In this document: positions 43,574 to 52,910 of the stretch, piece by piece
How positions within the stretch are numbered: the stretch's first letter is position 1
Layout of the letters: every line of letters begins with the position of its first letter
Made by a program: the position numbers and the translations under genes
Source: UBA12202 sp002691725
GTDB taxonomy: Bacteria > Pseudomonadota > Alphaproteobacteria > Puniceispirillales > UBA1172
Assembly: GCA_965660675.1 (NCBI GenBank)
Contig: CBFIAU010000005.1
Coordinates: 62,001 to 126,000 of the forward strand
DNA: 64,000 nt
Direction: 5' to 3'
The notes under the pieces: generated by a model
Databases searched by the model: none
Seen by the model: the letters and a program-made list of their open reading frames with translations, nothing else
What the model was told of the DNA's origin: nothing

Positions 43574-44491
43574 ATGACCGATACGATAGATATGATTGCC
43601 AAGGCTGGTGCCAATTGGTCGATAGAAGTGACGCCACCCGGAGCTGCTAAAATAGAAGATTTTTCCAGCATTCTAGCTGAAGGCACAACGGTTAACGTCA
43701 CCTTCCTTCCCGGCACTAATCCGGTTGATACGATTGATGTTGCTAAACGCTTGCGCGATTCTGGTTTAGTCCCTGTCCCTCATATCGCCGCGCGGTCATT
43801 AAAATCAAAAGACCAATTAGCAGAATTGGTGGCAGATATGACATCACGCGCCAATATTGATGAGGTGCTGGTCATTGGCGGCGGGGTAACCCAACCTGTT
43901 GGGGAGTTTGCGTCCTCTATGGAAGTTTTGGAAACAGGTATCCTGCAATCAGCAGGTATTCGGAAAATCGGGGTTTCAGGTCATCCCGAAGGCAGCCCGG
44001 ATATTAAAGACAATCTGCTGGCTGATGCCTTGGCATGGAAAAATGAATATGCCAGGAAAGAAGGTCTTGATCTTTATATTGAAACCCAATTCTGCTTTGA
44101 TGCTGATGCGGTTATTGCGTGGGAGAAACGCATCCGTGCTGATGGTAACACCTTGCCTATCCGCATTGGTATTCCGGGGCCGGCAACAATCAAGACATTG
44201 TTCCGATTTGCTCAAATTTCTGGCATTGGCCCATCTATGCGCTTTATCGCTAAACAAGCACGCAATGTGACAAAGCTGTTGACGGTGCAATCGCCGCATC
44301 TTCTGATCGCAGGCTTGGCCGAAGCGATGGCAAATGACCCAGACACAAAGCTTAACCATTTTCACTATTATCCATTTGGCGGTGTTGCCAAAACAGCCGT
44401 ATGGGCAAGCCAGGTGGCATCAGGCCAAGTCAAGCTTTTACCTAAAGGTGGCTTTCAGGTGATTGAGCAAGCCGCCAGCAAGGCATCATAA
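43574..44491 (+). CDS. MetF-like methylenetetrahydrofolate reductase
   Basis: The 305-residue protein has the MTHFR barrel layout: NWSIEVTPPGAAK in place of the usual SFEFFPPK-type start, PHIAARSLKS, LVIGGG, IGVSGHPEGSP, and the flavin-side ETQFCFDAD. It should interconvert methylene-THF and methyl-THF. The unusual N-terminal motif places it in a MetF subgroup associated with corrinoid methyltransferases rather than the main biosynthetic MetF (inference). A strong GAGGGGA ribosome site precedes the ATG. Confidence 0.88.
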   Translation: MTDTIDMIAKAGANWSIEVTPPGAAKIEDFSSILAEGTTVNVTFLPGTNPVDTIDVAKRLRDSGLVPVPHIAARSLKSKDQLAELVADMTSRANIDEVLVIGGGVTQPVGEFASSMEVLETGILQSAGIRKIGVSGHPEGSPDIKDNLLADALAWKNEYARKEGLDLYIETQFCFDADAVIAWEKRIRADGNTLPIRIGIPGPATIKTLFRFAQISGIGPSMRFIAKQARNVTKLLTVQSPHLLIAGLAEAMANDPDTKLNHFHYYPFGGVAKTAVWASQVASGQVKLLPKGGFQVIEQAASKAS

Positions 44492-44543
44492 ATTAATTAC
44501 ATAACAGCCAGTTATATAGCCCTATCATGATGAGGAGATTACC

Positions 44544-45449
44544 ATGACTATCACTCGCGTATCATCACATAAAAAAGAAATAGAAATTGGTTTTGAAAAG
44601 CCATTTTGCATTATTGGTGAGCGGATTAATCCGACTGGCCGTAAGTTACTGGCCGCTGAAATGGCGGAAGGGGATTACTCGCGGGTGCTGTCGGATGCGC
44701 TGGCACAGGTTGAGGCCGGGGCAACAATGCTTGATGTCAATGCAGGTATCCCAATGGTTGATGAGCCAAAAATTCTGGCTGAATGTATTGAGCTTGTTCA
44801 AGATAATGTTGATGTTCCGCTCGCCATTGATAGCTCAATCGTTGAGGCGCTTGAAAATGGGTTATCCGTCTATAAGGGCAAGGCGCTGGTTAATTCTGTC
44901 ACTGGCGAAGAAGAACGCCTCGAAGTTGTCTTGCCTTTGGTCAAGAAATATGGCGCCGCGGTTGTGGCGATATCCAATGATGAAACCGGCATTTCCGAAG
45001 ACCCTAATGTGCGTTATGAGGTTGCCAAAAAGATTGTTGAGCGGGCTGAAGATTTTGGCATCCCAAGAGAAGATGTTGTGGTTGATCCATTGATCATGCC
45101 TGTTGGGGCTATCAATCTGGCTGGTCGTTCGGCGCTTGAATTAATTCGCCGTTTGCGTGATGAGCTAAAGGTGAATACGACTTGTGGCGCATCAAATATT
45201 TCATTTGGTCTGCCTAACCGTCATGGCATGAATGCGGCGTTTCTGGCGATGGCTGTTGGCGCTGGCATGACCTCGGCGATTATGAACCCACTGCATGCCG
45301 AAGAAATGGCAGGTATCATGGGCGCTGATGTGATGATGGGGACTGATCCTGAATGTCGGCGCTGGATCAAAAAATATCGTGAGCCAGCACCAGAAGGTGA
45401 AGGTCGGGGTGCGCGTGGTGACCGTGAACGCCGCCGTCGCCGCGCCTAA
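44544..45449 (+). CDS. Pterin-binding methyl-THF:corrinoid methyltransferase
   Basis: The 301-residue TIM barrel of the pterin-binding (DHPS-like) family resembles MetH pterin domains and AcsE/MtgA: GERINPTGRKLL, DVNAGIPMVDEP, IDSSIVEALENGL, LVNSVTGEEERLE, DPLIMPVGA and GASNISFGLPNR. It should move the methyl group of methyl-THF to cobalamin or the reverse. The C-terminus is a basic tail (GARGDRERRRRRA) found also, in similar form, on the next protein. A GAGGAG ribosome site precedes it. Confidence 0.9.
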   Translation: MTITRVSSHKKEIEIGFEKPFCIIGERINPTGRKLLAAEMAEGDYSRVLSDALAQVEAGATMLDVNAGIPMVDEPKILAECIELVQDNVDVPLAIDSSIVEALENGLSVYKGKALVNSVTGEEERLEVVLPLVKKYGAAVVAISNDETGISEDPNVRYEVAKKIVERAEDFGIPREDVVVDPLIMPVGAINLAGRSALELIRRLRDELKVNTTCGASNISFGLPNRHGMNAAFLAMAVGAGMTSAIMNPLHAEEMAGIMGADVMMGTDPECRRWIKKYREPAPEGEGRGARGDRERRRRRA

Positions 45450-45498
45450 AGACAAAATTATAAAAGCATTATTTATCTTTTACGAGTTATAATACCTT

Positions 45499-47529
45499 AT
45501 GCCAGAACATGATGATAAACAGGTAAAGATCGTATTCACCCCGTCAGGCCGTCAAGGTCAGGTTGCGGCAGGAACAACCGTTCTGCAAGCGGCAAGAAGC
45601 CTTGGCGTTGATATTGATTCGGTGTGTGGCGGCAGAGCTATGTGTGGGCGCTGTCAGATCATTGTCGGTGAAGGCGATTTCGCCAAACACGGGATCAAAT
45701 CATCCTCGGTATCAGTATCCGAACGCTCAAAGGTTGAGGATAGATACGCAGAGAAGCGTGGCCTGGATCAAGGTCGGCGATTATCTTGCCAGTCTATTTT
45801 GCTCAATGATGCGGTGATTGACGTTCCTGCCAGCTCACAGGTTCATGCTCAGGTTGTGCGCAAAGAAGCGGATACGCGGGCAATTGAGGTTGATGCCGTA
45901 ACGCGGCTATGTTTTATCACCGTGCGTGAGCCAGATATGCATGAGCCATCGGGGGATTTACGCCGCGTTGCCGAGGCATTGCAAGAGCAATGGCCAGATC
46001 GTGTGTCAGGCGATATATCCGCAGATTTGCATGTTCTGCAATCCTTACAGCCGGTGTTACGCAAAGGTAAATGGGAAGTCACCGTTGCCTTGCGTGATGG
46101 TCAGCGTATTGTTGGTATCTGGCCGGGGCTTAAGGACCGTATTGTTGGCGCGGCGATTGATATCGGCTCGACAACTATGTCGGCGCATCTCTGTGATATG
46201 AATAGCGGTGAGGTGTTAGCCTCATCAGGGGCGATGAACCCGCAGATACGCTTTGGCGAAGATTTAATGAGCCGTGTGTCTTATGGTTTTATGAACGAAG
46301 GTGGTGCCGCGGAAATGACAGCGTCTGTTCGTGAAGGCTTGCAGCAGCTTTTATCAGGCGCAGCAGAGCAGGCGGATATTACCACTGATGATATTATTGA
46401 GCTGGTTTTGGTGGGCAATCCGGTCATGCATCATCTGGTGCTGGGCATAGACCCTATTGAGCTTGGTGGTGCGCCATTCGCTTTATCCATGGATGAAGCC
46501 TTTGAGACATTGGCAAGTGAGCTTGATCTGGATGTTCATGCTGGGGCTAGAGTTTATGTCTTGCCTTGTATTGCGGGGCATGTTGGTGCGGATGCGGCGG
46601 CGGTGGCATTGGCGGAACGTCCTGATCAGGGTGATGGCATGACCTTGGTGGTGGATGTCGGCACGAATGCAGAAATTATTTGCGGCAGTAAGGATCGCTT
46701 GCTTGCCGCCTCTTCGCCGACAGGGCCAGCCTTTGAGGGGGCTCAGATCAGCAGTGGCCAACGCGCCGCCCCCGGCGCTATTGAACGCATCAGGATTAAT
46801 CCAGAAACGCTGGAGCCGCGCTTTCGCGTTATCGGGGTTGAGTTATGGTCTGATGAAGACGGCTTTGAAGACGCCATTGCTCAAACGGGAATAACGGGCA
46901 TTTGCGGGTCAGGTATTATTGAGATTCTGTCTGAGATGTATCTGGCTGGAATTATTACCGAAGACGGCGTTATTGATGGCACAAAAGCCGCTATATCGCC
47001 CCGGATTATTGAGGATGGTCGGACGTTTAGTTATCGTGTGTCAGACACTGTGACCGTTACCCAGAATGATATTCGCGCGATCCAGCTAGCTAAAGCCGCG
47101 CTTTATGCAGGCTTCCGTTTGCTCATGGATAAGCTGAATATTGATCATGTCGATGATGTTGTCTTGGCAGGTGCATTTGGCACACATATTGAGCCAAAAT
47201 ACGCCATGGTTCTAGGCATGATCCCTGATTGTGAGCTTGATCATGTTCGCTCAGCAGGCAATTCCGCTGGCACGGGCGCCCGCATTTGCTTATTGAATAA
47301 AACCCAGCGCCGACAGGTTGAGGAAATTGTCCGCAATATTGAAAAAATTGAAACCGCCGTTGAGCCAGCTTTTCAGGATCATTTTGTTAAAGCCATGGCT
47401 ATTCCCCATAAAACTGATCCTTACACGAAATTATCGGCTGCGGTAACATTGCCTGAACGCAGCATGGGGGCAAATGATAATGACGGGTCAGGTGAGCGCA
47501 CCGGACGGCGGCGGCGGCGGCCGCGCTAA
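45499..47529 (+). CDS. RACo/RamA-like reductive activator of corrinoid protein (ASKHA domain, DUF4445)
   Basis: The 676-residue protein has an N-terminal 2Fe-2S ferredoxin domain (Cys43, Cys49, Cys52 and Cys97) and a large ATPase domain with AAIDIGSTTMSAHL and VVDVGTNAEIICG phosphate loops and GSGIIEIL. Proteins of this type use ATP and an electron to return inactive cob(II)alamin to cob(I)alamin. The C-terminus GERTGRRRRRPR is strongly basic. A split methionine synthase with such an activator is known from Phaeobacter, so this gene links the cluster to repeated B12 turnover. Confidence 0.92.
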   Translation: MPEHDDKQVKIVFTPSGRQGQVAAGTTVLQAARSLGVDIDSVCGGRAMCGRCQIIVGEGDFAKHGIKSSSVSVSERSKVEDRYAEKRGLDQGRRLSCQSILLNDAVIDVPASSQVHAQVVRKEADTRAIEVDAVTRLCFITVREPDMHEPSGDLRRVAEALQEQWPDRVSGDISADLHVLQSLQPVLRKGKWEVTVALRDGQRIVGIWPGLKDRIVGAAIDIGSTTMSAHLCDMNSGEVLASSGAMNPQIRFGEDLMSRVSYGFMNEGGAAEMTASVREGLQQLLSGAAEQADITTDDIIELVLVGNPVMHHLVLGIDPIELGGAPFALSMDEAFETLASELDLDVHAGARVYVLPCIAGHVGADAAAVALAERPDQGDGMTLVVDVGTNAEIICGSKDRLLAASSPTGPAFEGAQISSGQRAAPGAIERIRINPETLEPRFRVIGVELWSDEDGFEDAIAQTGITGICGSGIIEILSEMYLAGIITEDGVIDGTKAAISPRIIEDGRTFSYRVSDTVTVTQNDIRAIQLAKAALYAGFRLLMDKLNIDHVDDVVLAGAFGTHIEPKYAMVLGMIPDCELDHVRSAGNSAGTGARICLLNKTQRRQVEEIVRNIEKIETAVEPAFQDHFVKAMAIPHKTDPYTKLSAAVTLPERSMGANDNDGSGERTGRRRRRPR

Positions 47530-47570
47530 TTATTTCGGCCTCGCAAATTATTTAAGGGTAATCACTAATA

Positions 47571-48377
47571 TTATTGCGGGTCTGATGCGGTGTTATCGGT
47601 GTTATCTGTCATTGGCGCAATGATCAGATCAGCTTCGGGTTGGCCAGTTCTTGCCGCCAGATCACGAAGCTGATTATTGACTAATTCAAGCATTCTTGTG
47701 CCATCGTCCTCCCGGCTTGCTCGCCGTCCTAAATCTTGCCAGATCAGAGTAGCCTCAGCATCCTTGCCATTCTGGCTTAGGTAGAGGCCGTAAAGATAGG
47801 CGGCGCGCCAATCATCCAAATTTTCGGTGAGCGATTGCAGCAATAATTCAGCAGCTTGTTCGGTGACAATCCCATCAGCTTGTCTCGTCAACGCCTCTGC
47901 CAGCATAGACCGGATGGTCGGATGCCCTGATTGATCAAACGCCCGTTCTAGTGCCGCAATCTCAGTTTCATATTGTCCGGCGGTGGCGGCGGCTTCGGCT
48001 AGCATCAGCATGGCGACGATATCATCAGGATTTTCATCAAGCTGTTGTTTGGCGGCGGCCAGGTTACGATTAGCAAGCTCTTGTTCCATAGCCTCAATCG
48101 CGGCCTTTTTCTGGAGAGCATCAGCCCGCATATGTAATGGCGCATCTCCCATATCAGGCTTGCCAAGCATGCCGTAAATGCCAGCGCTTACCAATAGGGC
48201 GATCAGAATAACCCATGAGCTAGCCCCAGCCCCAGCTCTAGCCCCGCTATTGGTATTAGTATTGGTATTGCCGCCCTCTGATTGACCAGATGCTCGCATC
48301 AGAACAGCCATCACGCCGCCCACCATCGCCGCCATAATGATCAGGCTTGTCCAGAAACTGGCGCTTGTTGTGACCAT
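47571..48377 (-). CDS. ccmI: Cytochrome c biogenesis protein CcmI (CycH)
   Basis: The 268-residue protein has two N-terminal membrane helices and a periplasmic TPR domain (about residues 100-245). CcmI holds apocytochrome c and presents it to CcmF/H. The first cytoplasmic loop contains an NTNTNTNSG run from 6-bp repeats (48249-48272). It overlaps ccmH by one base and ends the ccm operon. Confidence 0.88.
   Translation of the reverse strand: MVTTSASFWTSLIIMAAMVGGVMAVLMRASGQSEGGNTNTNTNSGARAGAGASSWVILIALLVSAGIYGMLGKPDMGDAPLHMRADALQKKAAIEAMEQELANRNLAAAKQQLDENPDDIVAMLMLAEAAATAGQYETEIAALERAFDQSGHPTIRSMLAEALTRQADGIVTEQAAELLLQSLTENLDDWRAAYLYGLYLSQNGKDAEATLIWQDLGRRASREDDGTRMLELVNNQLRDLAARTGQPEADLIIAPMTDNTDNTASDPQ
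48249..48272 (-). repeat. 6-bp in-frame repeat in ccmI
   Basis: ATTGGT, ATTAGT, ATTGGT, ATTGCC on the plus strand encode an Asn-Thr run in the loop between the two membrane helices. Confidence 0.6.
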
Positions 48378-48871
48378 TATAACTGATCCTTATCTTGATT
48401 TTTATGGGGAGCTTTATGGAGAGCTTTCTGGCGTGTCATGACGATCACAATAACACCGCCAATCAGCAATATGATAGGGGCTAGCCATAGCATCACGGTC
48501 ATGTGATTAAGCGGCGGGTTAAACAGAATGTAATCACCATAACGCTGACGCAGATAGGTAAGGATATCTTGATCACTTTGCCCGGTAGAAATCTGATCAC
48601 GAATAATGCTGCGGATGGTAATTGCAAAATCAGCATCGCTATCATCAACGGTTTGATTCTGGCAAACCAGACAGCGCAATTCAGCGGCCAGCGCACGGGC
48701 ACGCGCCTCATCAACAGGATTTGCCATCTGTTCTTCAGGCATAATCGCTTGTGCCGGAGGGCTTGGATATGTGATCAATGTCGTCAGCCCAACACTAAAT
48801 ATAGCTATACATATAGCCATAAAGAGCCAAGCATTAGCAGACATGTAAATCCCGGAGTGCCGCCGCGACAT
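48377..48871 (-). CDS. ccmH: Cytochrome c biogenesis protein CcmH
   Basis: The 164-residue protein has an N-terminal helix, the thiol motif LRCLVCQNQTVDDSDADFA (CxxC) and a C-terminal anchor (MTVMLWLAPIILLIGGVIVI). CcmH reduces apocytochrome c before haem attachment. It overlaps ccmG and ccmI by one base each. Confidence 0.95.
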   Translation of the reverse strand: MSRRHSGIYMSANAWLFMAICIAIFSVGLTTLITYPSPPAQAIMPEEQMANPVDEARARALAAELRCLVCQNQTVDDSDADFAITIRSIIRDQISTGQSDQDILTYLRQRYGDYILFNPPLNHMTVMLWLAPIILLIGGVIVIVMTRQKALHKAPHKNQDKDQL

Positions 48872-49431
48872 TACTCAATCCCCAATTCAGTCAGCGCCGC
48901 ACGAATGGAGCCTCTCATTTCATTAGCAAAGACAGGCCCTCTATGATGCAAGATAACGCGCCCATCAGGGGCGACAATCAGCGTCTCTGGCAATGCCTGA
49001 ACGCCTATGGTGATGCTGGCTTTACCATCGCGGTCAATACCAATCTGCTCATAGGGATTGCCAAATTGATTAAGAAATCCGATCGCGTCATCATATTTAT
49101 CACGTTGATTTATCCCCAACACAGGCAGCGATTGTGATAATTGATGAATGGCAGGCGCTTCGGCACGGCAAGGCGGGCACCATGATGCCCAGACATTAAT
49201 CGCATAGGCTTTGCCTTTCCACGCCGCAAGATCAAGATATTCGGGTGCTTCTGATGCGGTTTTCAGCTCTGGCAAAGCGATATCCGCGATTTTCTGGCCT
49301 TGCATGGAAAAGCCGATATCGCTGACATTGCGCTGGCCTGTGGTAATCGCGTATAGCCCCCAAAAAGCCACCGCAACAAATAGCAGAAAGACAATAACCG
49401 GCAGAAAGAAGGGCAGTTTACTCGGCTTCAT
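48871..49431 (-). CDS. ccmG: Thiol:disulfide interchange protein CcmG/DsbE
   Basis: The 186-residue membrane-anchored thioredoxin has the active site WASWCPPCRAEAP and the family-typical QALPETLIVAPDG. It keeps apocytochrome cysteines reduced, taking electrons from a DsbD-type protein such as 20389-22362. It overlaps ccmF by 4 bp. Confidence 0.95.
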   Translation of the reverse strand: MKPSKLPFFLPVIVFLLFVAVAFWGLYAITTGQRNVSDIGFSMQGQKIADIALPELKTASEAPEYLDLAAWKGKAYAINVWASWCPPCRAEAPAIHQLSQSLPVLGINQRDKYDDAIGFLNQFGNPYEQIGIDRDGKASITIGVQALPETLIVAPDGRVILHHRGPVFANEMRGSIRAALTELGIE

Positions 49432-51446
49432 GCAATGCTATCCTTATGGCTTTCAGCGACAGATGTACTCACTAATACAGCCGGTTTTGATCGCCGCGAC
49501 CCCATCGCAAGAAATCCACCGAGCATCATTAATCCGGCGCCGCCCCATATCCACGGTATTAACGGTTTTTGATAAATTCGGATAACAAAGCCATCGGCGC
49601 GCGTCCCGCCACCATATACAACATAAGTATCACCCCAAAATCCAGTCTTTATGGCCGCCTCAGTTGTCTGGCTTCGGGCAACAGGGAAACGCCTGATCTC
49701 GCTGGTTAACGCAACCTCTCTGCCGCGATCATCCGTCATCATAACCGTGGCGGCCATGGCTGTATAGTTCGGGCCTTCGATGGGTGCAACCTGGCTAAGG
49801 GTAAAGATTTTATTGCCGCTTTCAATGCTGTCATTTATCTGCATACGGGTAATGGTTTCGCTGTCAAAGAAGCTCACCCCCGCGACACCGATGGTAAAAA
49901 TGGCAACACCAATATGCGCCATATTCATGCCAATTCGCGGCAATGGCGCGCCAATTAATCGCTGAAATCCAGACCTGATCGTCATCCGGCGACCACCCAT
50001 TATCGCCGCGATATCAGCAACAACTCCGCTAATCACCCAGACGCCAAGCCCTAAAGTTGCAATAGCAAAAATGCTGATGCCATTAAGCATGACCATCATC
50101 ACCACCATAATAGCCGAGGTCACGATAAGCATTGGCCAGAGATATGGCGTGATGGATTTAGCCTGCGCCTTTTTCCAAGCCAGCAATGGCGCTACCGGCA
50201 TAAATATTAACATCAAGCCAAGTAAAGGCCCCACCGTTGCCTCAAAGAAAGGCGGGCCAACCGATATTCTTGCGCCATTAATCGCCTCAATAATAAGCGG
50301 ATAAAGTGTTCCCACTAATACCGTCGCCGAGGTGACAACAAGCAGCAGATTATTGGCTTGAAGCGCTGTCTCACGGCTAATCAGGGCAGGGGGGTCTGTA
50401 TCCTTATCACTATTATTATCACGGGCAAGCGTACCCGCGCGCCAGCCAAATAACAGCAATGGCACCCCAACAGCCACCAAAATAATAACCAATATCACCA
50501 GCCCCCGTGTCGGGTCATTGGTGAAGGCATGGACAGAGGTTAGCAAGCCTGACCGGACAATGAAGGTGCCGATTAAGCTCAGGCCAAAGGCCAGGATCGC
50601 CATCAGAACCGTCCAGCTGTGAAAGAGGTTGCGTTTTTCCACAACATTGAGCGAATGGATAAGCGCCGTAGCCACCAGCCAAGGCATCAGCGACGCATTT
50701 TCAACAGGGTCCCAAAACCACCAGCCGCCCCAGCCTAGCTCATAATACGCCCACCAACTGCCCAGAGCGATACCAGCGGTCAAGGCCGACCACGCAATCA
50801 GCACCCACCGCCGCGCCAGCCTGGCCCAGAGCGCATCTGCACGGCCTTCAATAAGGGCGGCAACAGCAAAGGCAAAGCCAACAGATAACCCAACATATCC
50901 CAGATAAAGCATTGGCGGATGAAAGGCGAGTCCAGGGTCTTGCAGGATAGGGTTAAGCCCGTTGCCATCATCAGGTAATGCGGTTAGCCGCTCGAAAGGA
51001 TTAGATGTGAAAAGGATCAGCCCAATAAAAGCTATGACAATCATGCCTTGGACAGATAAGGCATAGTTCATGGTTAATTGGCCGTCTTGCAATGTTTTCA
51101 GCCGTAATGCCATTAACGCGCCAAATAAGGTTAAAATTAGCACCCATAGCAATAATGAGCCTTCATGATTGCCCCAGACACCAGAGACTTTATAAAGCAG
51201 TGGTTTTAATGAATGGGAATGTGATGCCACCAGAGCCACAGAAAAATCAGACTGAATAAAGGCGATGGTTAGAATGATAAAGCTAGCCGCCACCATGACA
51301 AAGGTCAGATGCGCCGATACGCGCCCAAGCTGAATAGCGCCTAAGTCACCGGTTCTGCCAGCCCGAAAAAGCATAATGCTTTGGATCATGGCGAGCGCGA
51401 AAGCCAGGCTCAGGGCAAAGTGACCAATTTCAGTGAGATGCAGCAC
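49428..51446 (-). CDS. ccmF: Haem lyase subunit CcmF
   Basis: The 672-residue protein has about fourteen membrane helices and the haem-handling WWD motif WGGWWFWDPVENASLMPWL, plus GNHEGSLLLWVLILTLFGA and a large periplasmic loop near the C-terminus. It attaches haem to apocytochrome c together with CcmH and CcmI. Confidence 0.96.
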   Translation of the reverse strand: MLHLTEIGHFALSLAFALAMIQSIMLFRAGRTGDLGAIQLGRVSAHLTFVMVAASFIILTIAFIQSDFSVALVASHSHSLKPLLYKVSGVWGNHEGSLLLWVLILTLFGALMALRLKTLQDGQLTMNYALSVQGMIVIAFIGLILFTSNPFERLTALPDDGNGLNPILQDPGLAFHPPMLYLGYVGLSVGFAFAVAALIEGRADALWARLARRWVLIAWSALTAGIALGSWWAYYELGWGGWWFWDPVENASLMPWLVATALIHSLNVVEKRNLFHSWTVLMAILAFGLSLIGTFIVRSGLLTSVHAFTNDPTRGLVILVIILVAVGVPLLLFGWRAGTLARDNNSDKDTDPPALISRETALQANNLLLVVTSATVLVGTLYPLIIEAINGARISVGPPFFEATVGPLLGLMLIFMPVAPLLAWKKAQAKSITPYLWPMLIVTSAIMVVMMVMLNGISIFAIATLGLGVWVISGVVADIAAIMGGRRMTIRSGFQRLIGAPLPRIGMNMAHIGVAIFTIGVAGVSFFDSETITRMQINDSIESGNKIFTLSQVAPIEGPNYTAMAATVMMTDDRGREVALTSEIRRFPVARSQTTEAAIKTGFWGDTYVVYGGGTRADGFVIRIYQKPLIPWIWGGAGLMMLGGFLAMGSRRSKPAVLVSTSVAESHKDSIA

Positions 51447-51883
51447 TATTCCTGCCCTTTCCAGACGCCCTGATCTTTCAGCATGTCAGCAACCTCAGCA
51501 GGCATATACGTTTCATCATGTTTCGCCAGCACGCTATTCGCACGGAAAATATCAGCATCCAAAACACCTTCGGTAACAACGCCCTGGCCTTCCCGAAACA
51601 GATCAGGCAACACCCCAGCATAAACAACATTCATACTGCTCGTTCCATCTGTAATGGTGAAGCCTATGCCATCGGCAAGCGTCGTCACGCTGTTTTCTGC
51701 AACTAATCCGCCAAGCCTGACAATCTGGCCTTGGCTGGCCTGATCACGAATATCAGAAGGACCATAGAAAAACACAACATGATCACGCAACGCCGTTAGC
51801 ACCAACATAACCGCCAGCCCCAGCGCCGATACAACCATCAATAAAGCAATTCCGCGTTTAGCTTTTGGCGATAAATCACGCAT
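51446..51883 (-). CDS. ccmE: Haem chaperone CcmE
   Basis: About 145 residues from the ATG at 51883 (MRDLSPKAKRG). One N-terminal anchor, a beta-barrel domain with RLGGLV and the haem-binding His in LAKHDETYMP (HxxxY). CcmE carries haem from CcmC to CcmF. It overlaps ccmD by 8 bp; an upstream frame start at 51961 lies within ccmD and is rejected. Confidence 0.94.
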   Translation of the reverse strand: MRDLSPKAKRGIALLMVVSALGLAVMLVLTALRDHVVFFYGPSDIRDQASQGQIVRLGGLVAENSVTTLADGIGFTITDGTSSMNVVYAGVLPDLFREGQGVVTEGVLDADIFRANSVLAKHDETYMPAEVADMLKDQGVWKGQE

Positions 51884-52073
51884 CTTGATCGCTCTCAAAT
51901 TGTTGGTCTTTGTTGGACCTGTTATCGGGGTGTTCCAGATCATCCAGTTTAATTCTGGCATATCGTGCCTGGCTTAAACTATGCCATGTAATGCCAACCA
52001 GAACAGCCACACCAATCCCCCATGATGACCAGACATAAAGCGCATATCCACCCATGCTGAAGAACTCGCTCAT
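51876..52073 (-). CDS. ccmD: Haem exporter accessory protein CcmD
   Basis: A short protein of about 65 residues with one helix starting FFSMGGYALYVWSSWGIGV, the CcmD hallmark, then a charged tail. CcmD helps release holo-CcmE from CcmABC. It overlaps both ccmC and ccmE; a start two codons earlier (52079) is possible. Confidence 0.9.
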   Translation of the reverse strand: MSEFFSMGGYALYVWSSWGIGVAVLVGITWHSLSQARYARIKLDDLEHPDNRSNKDQQFESDQDA

Positions 52074-52792
52074 AACCATGACTTCCGCGCTTCCAGGTTG
52101 GTGATACGGCGTTGCATAATTAGCCTGCTCATCCGCAAAATAGTGATCGCAATAAACCAGCCCAACATAGCAAGCGCCATAACTAATAGCGGTTTTAGCA
52201 TGGCTGGATCAATGCTGGGGCCGTCCAGTCTCAAGACGCTGCTGCCTTGATGTAAAGTGTTCCACCAATCCACCGAAAACTTGATGATGGGCAGATTAAT
52301 AATGCCAACCAATAACAGCAGACAGGCGGGCTTACTGCCGCGTTCAGCTCTCTCAAAGCCATCAGCTAAGGCCATGTAGCCAAGATATAGGAAAAACAAG
52401 ATTAGCATAGATGTTAGACGCGCATCCCATACCCACCATGTCCCCCACATAGGGCGACCCCAAAACGATCCTGTCAGCAAGGTGATGAAGGCAAAGCCTG
52501 CGCCTGGCAAGGCCATCGCGCGGGCGCCGATATCCGCCAGTGGATGCCGCCATACCAGATAGAAAACAGCCGCAACAGCCATTAAAATATAGGTTAGCAT
52601 AGCCATCCATGCCGCTGGCACATGGATATACATGATGCGAACAGTCTCCCCTTGTTGATAATCAGCAGGCGAGGCAAAAAATGCCAGATAAAGCCCAAGC
52701 GTGAAGGCAATAAGCGAAACCAACACAACAACAGGCAGCAGCGCCGCAGAGATTTTCCGAAATCGTGTTGGATTAGCGAGATAATCAAACAT
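52070..52792 (-). CDS. ccmC: Haem handling protein CcmC
   Basis: The 240-residue, six-helix protein has the WWD motif WGTWWVWDARLTSML and flanking His residues (VPAAWMAM and TLHQGSS regions). It loads haem on CcmE. The mRNA leader before its ATG is the repeat array 52801-52863, whose first unit also provides a possible AAGG ribosome site. Confidence 0.96.
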   Translation of the reverse strand: MFDYLANPTRFRKISAALLPVVVLVSLIAFTLGLYLAFFASPADYQQGETVRIMYIHVPAAWMAMLTYILMAVAAVFYLVWRHPLADIGARAMALPGAGFAFITLLTGSFWGRPMWGTWWVWDARLTSMLILFFLYLGYMALADGFERAERGSKPACLLLLVGIINLPIIKFSVDWWNTLHQGSSVLRLDGPSIDPAMLKPLLVMALAMLGWFIAITILRMSRLIMQRRITNLEARKSWL

Positions 52793-52800
52793 GGACTTAC

Positions 52801-52863
52801 CTTAATCTATCTAAAGACCCTAATCTATAAAAAGCCTTAATCTAACAAAGGCTCTTAATCTAT
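52801..52863 (-). repeat. Four-copy ~18-bp repeat array between ccmB and ccmC
   Basis: CTTAATCTA(T/A)-type units start at 52801, 52819, 52836 and 52854. On the coding (minus) strand, AGCCTT (52848-52853) and AAGGCT (52833-52838) form a 6-bp hairpin followed by a T-run (52829-52833), so the array contains a weak terminator-like structure inside the ccm operon. The spacer (52793-52910) holds nothing else. Confidence 0.75.
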
Positions 52864-52910
52864 TTACGGGCAAGTGGAAAGGCGGATGCGCTGACATGCC
52901 ACAAGCCTTT

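Noticed and set aside
44587..45093. 168-codon frame inside the pterin methyltransferase gene
   Set aside because: It is a shifted frame of a clearly conserved gene with low-complexity, Leu/Arg-rich translation and no ribosome site.
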